A stretch of DNA of 64,000 bases. Source: Terriglobia bacterium. Lineage in GTDB: Bacteria > Acidobacteriota > Terriglobia > Bryobacterales > Bryobacteraceae. This document shows positions 62,721 through 64,000 of this stretch, one piece after another (positions within the stretch are counted from its first letter, which is position 1; every line of letters starts with the position of its first letter). The DNA is taken from positions 1 through 64,000 of the forward strand of contig JAJPJN010000011.1 of the NCBI GenBank assembly GCA_021324185.1, given 5' to 3'. The notes below the pieces were generated by a model that saw only the letters and a program-made list of their open reading frames with translations, searched no databases and was not told the origin of the DNA. Made by a program: the position numbers and the translations under genes.

Positions 62721-63556
62721 TTGCGTGCTTCGAACACCAGTGTGATCACTTCGCCGACACCGATATTCGCCCGCCCCGGAAGCATCTCGGGCGCTCCCTT
62801 GCGCAGGCGCTTGCCATCGACGGAGGTTCCGTTTGTGCTCAAATCGGTGATGGAAAAGATGCCGCTAGCCGGATCGCGCTGTATGACCAGGTGCTCGCGC
62901 GACACTTCGTCATTGGTGTACAAGGCAAGGTCCACCGGTTGATCATTGCCGCCGCGCCCAATACGTACTCGATTCTGTGTCATCAAGTACACCTGCGGGC
63001 CGGAATCGTCTTCATAACGAATTTCAGCGAAAGTTGTATCCCCCGTGAAGCCACTTGAGCCCTGAGGGCCCGTGGTTCGATGACCGGTGGTTCGATGACC
63101 GGAAACCACCGGCTCGCGGCCCAGCAGCGTCGTCTTAGTACCCCGGTATCCAGGCTCCGCCGTTTCGTTGAGTTCGGAGTGAATCTCAACGTCGCCCTGC
63201 GGCACTTCCGGTTCAGGCAGGAATTCGATACTCCAGTCGCGGCACGCAATTTTAAATTCCTTTGCCGCCTTCGCTCGCCGCTTAATCCCAAGCACGCCGC
63301 TGTCACTGTTCAGTTCCGCAACGCGCGCGCGCAATGCCTTCTTGGCATCTTCGATCACCAGATCAAAGACACCGCGCAGCATGGAATGATCCTGAGGACT
63401 GAGATAGACCGTAAAGACGCACGGAAGCAGCACGGTGTAGGTCATCTCGAAACGGCCCAACTCCATGTTGCGCATGAGTTCGCCGATGATCACGTTGCCG
63501 TTCAGGCGCGCTTCGCCCAGTTTCGTGCCGCCAAGTTTTGGCTTGTGCTGCCCCAA
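62717..63556 (-). CDS. FhaA-like FHA-domain protein (first gene of the operon)
   Basis: The TTG at 63556 gives a 279-aa protein; a later in-frame GTG or ATG is possible. The N-terminal part (about 1-125; YTVLLPCVFTVYLSPQDHSML) resembles the DUF3662-type domain of mycobacterial FhaA. A variable linker contains a GHRTT duplication. The C-terminal FHA domain has VRIGRGGNDQPVDLAL, SREHLVI and DLSTNGTSVDG, all of the phosphothreonine-contacting residues. FhaA binds phosphorylated partners in cell-wall synthesis, which fits this operon. It overlaps the microprotein by four bases. Confidence 0.85.
   Translation of the reverse strand: MGQHKPKLGGTKLGEARLNGNVIIGELMRNMELGRFEMTYTVLLPCVFTVYLSPQDHSMLRGVFDLVIEDAKKALRARVAELNSDSGVLGIKRRAKAAKEFKIACRDWSIEFLPEPEVPQGDVEIHSELNETAEPGYRGTKTTLLGREPVVSGHRTTGHRTTGPQGSSGFTGDTTFAEIRYEDDSGPQVYLMTQNRVRIGRGGNDQPVDLALYTNDEVSREHLVIQRDPASGIFSITDLSTNGTSVDGKRLRKGAPEMLPGRANIGVGEVITLVFEARK
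63073..63102. repeat. 15-bp tandem duplication inside the fhaA-like gene
   Basis: Two exact copies of GTGGTTCGATGACCG (63073-63087 and 63088-63102) lie in the linker region of the FHA protein and encode two copies of a five-residue unit (H-R-T-T-G). The length is a multiple of three, so the frame is kept. Such a duplication could vary in copy number. Confidence 0.7.
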
Positions 63557-63762
63557 GCCGTTGTTTCCCTTTCTCTCTACTGACGTTCGCTCCTTAATGC
63601 GGTTTCGTTACCGAACGCTAACATGCACAATATCAAGAGTTCTTAATGGAATCGGCCCTCGCGTAAGGCGCGCGGCTGCGAACGGCAGCACCCGCGTAGG
63701 CAGCTTAAATAAGGTGAGCTGGAGGAGGGATAATGTGCTGCCCGGTCCGGACAAACGTTTAC

Positions 63763-63840
63763 TGGGGCGGCTGGTGGGATTCGAACCCACGACATCCAGA
63801 ACCACAATCTGGCGCTACTACCAACTGAGCTACAGCCGCC
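63763..63840 (-). tRNA. tRNA-His (GTG)
   Basis: The minus strand folds into a full cloverleaf with anticodon GTG. The acceptor stem GCGGCTG/CAGCCGC is preceded by the extra G(-1) opposite C73, the histidine-specific identity pair. A T-arm with TTCGAAT and an encoded CCA end (63763-63765) are present. It lies between the priA-like gene end and the FHA operon on the same strand. Confidence 0.95.
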
Positions 63841-63902
63841 GCAATGTGCGCTGAAACGCTTGCTGCTCTTACAGCGCTACGCTCATGAGTTTAGCATCCG
63901 TT

Positions 63903-64000
63903 TTACGCAATGCTGATCGGGTCCACATCGATCACCAGCGCCGTCGGATTCCACTTTTGGCGCTCGGCGTAGCTTCGCAAATCATCCAATACCTGCCGCA
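63903..64000 (-). CDS. Primosomal protein N' (PriA)-like helicase, C-terminal end (partial)
   Basis: The last 31 codons before TAA (63905-63903) read LDDLRSYAERQKWNPTALVIDVDPISIA. A PriA C-terminus usually ends with an IDVDP-x-S/N motif just like this. The rest of the gene lies beyond the right edge. PriA reloads the replicative helicase at stalled forks. It is directly upstream of tRNA-His. Confidence 0.65.
   Translation of the reverse strand, partial: RQVLDDLRSYAERQKWNPTALVIDVDPISIA

Noticed and set aside
1-64000. CRISPR arrays, rRNA genes, phage modules or further tRNAs
   Set aside because: None seen; no regularly spaced repeats, rRNA-like segments or phage structural genes apart from the element end at 1-105.

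Overview
The window (about 57-60% G+C by eye) reads like a chromosome segment of an Acidobacteriota, most like the Bryobacter/Solibacter group. The reasons are two giant Oar-type TonB-dependent receptors with an N-terminal carboxypeptidase-regulatory fold, a sortilin-type BNR propeller protein, many exported peptidases, and sparse Shine-Dalgarno use with GTG/TTG starts. This assignment is inference from gene content, not a database match. No intergenic gap exceeds about 210 bases.

Left part (1-33.8 kb): The first 105 bases are the end of a mobile element (23-bp direct repeats, terminal CA) that cuts a secreted M20 peptidase gene. An ornithine-cyclodeaminase-type gene follows, and a TonB receptor diverges from it with a recognisable promoter. 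Next come a GNAT / PLP lyase / LysR set, a coupled amidohydrolase + S9 peptidase pair, a divergent BNR propeller protein with nested inverted repeats in its promoter region, and an overlapping chain (cystathionine gamma-synthase-like, GH43-like, serine beta-lactamase-like). After a serine/threonine dehydratase, a PD-(D/E)XK-like protein and a large membrane protein lies a minus-strand run: LysR, ABC exporter, YeiH, a frameshifted gamma-glutamyltransferase, Gfo/Idh/MocA dehydrogenase, sugar-binding lipoprotein and YncE propeller. An exported aldose epimerase, small proteins, a cytidylate-kinase-like protein and DoxX finish this part.

Middle (34-51.3 kb): A two-gene RND efflux system, a GMC oxidoreductase with its Tat-type small subunit, an M28 peptidase, a 63-aa membrane protein, an alanine-type aminotransferase and a GNAT protein run on the plus strand. 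An APC permease runs opposite. The second TonB receptor is followed by a Tat-exported GH144-like glucoamylase-domain protein. The gene content suggests a heterotroph that lives on peptides and polysaccharides.

Right part (51.3-64 kb): A PcrA/UvrD helicase is coupled by ATGA to an unlisted 52-aa very basic protein; an S10 carboxypeptidase is on the other strand. The most interesting locus is a tight minus-strand operon: FHA protein, a 29-aa single-span microprotein with ATGA overlaps at both ends, PP2C phosphatase, Ser/Thr kinase, a RodA/FtsW-PBP2 single-chain fusion (1069 aa), and a second FHA protein. Its content parallels the actinobacterial fhaA-fhaB-pstP-rodA-pbpA-pknA-pknB cluster, but the glycosyltransferase and transpeptidase are one polypeptide. 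Upstream lie tRNA-His and the 3' end of a priA-like gene.
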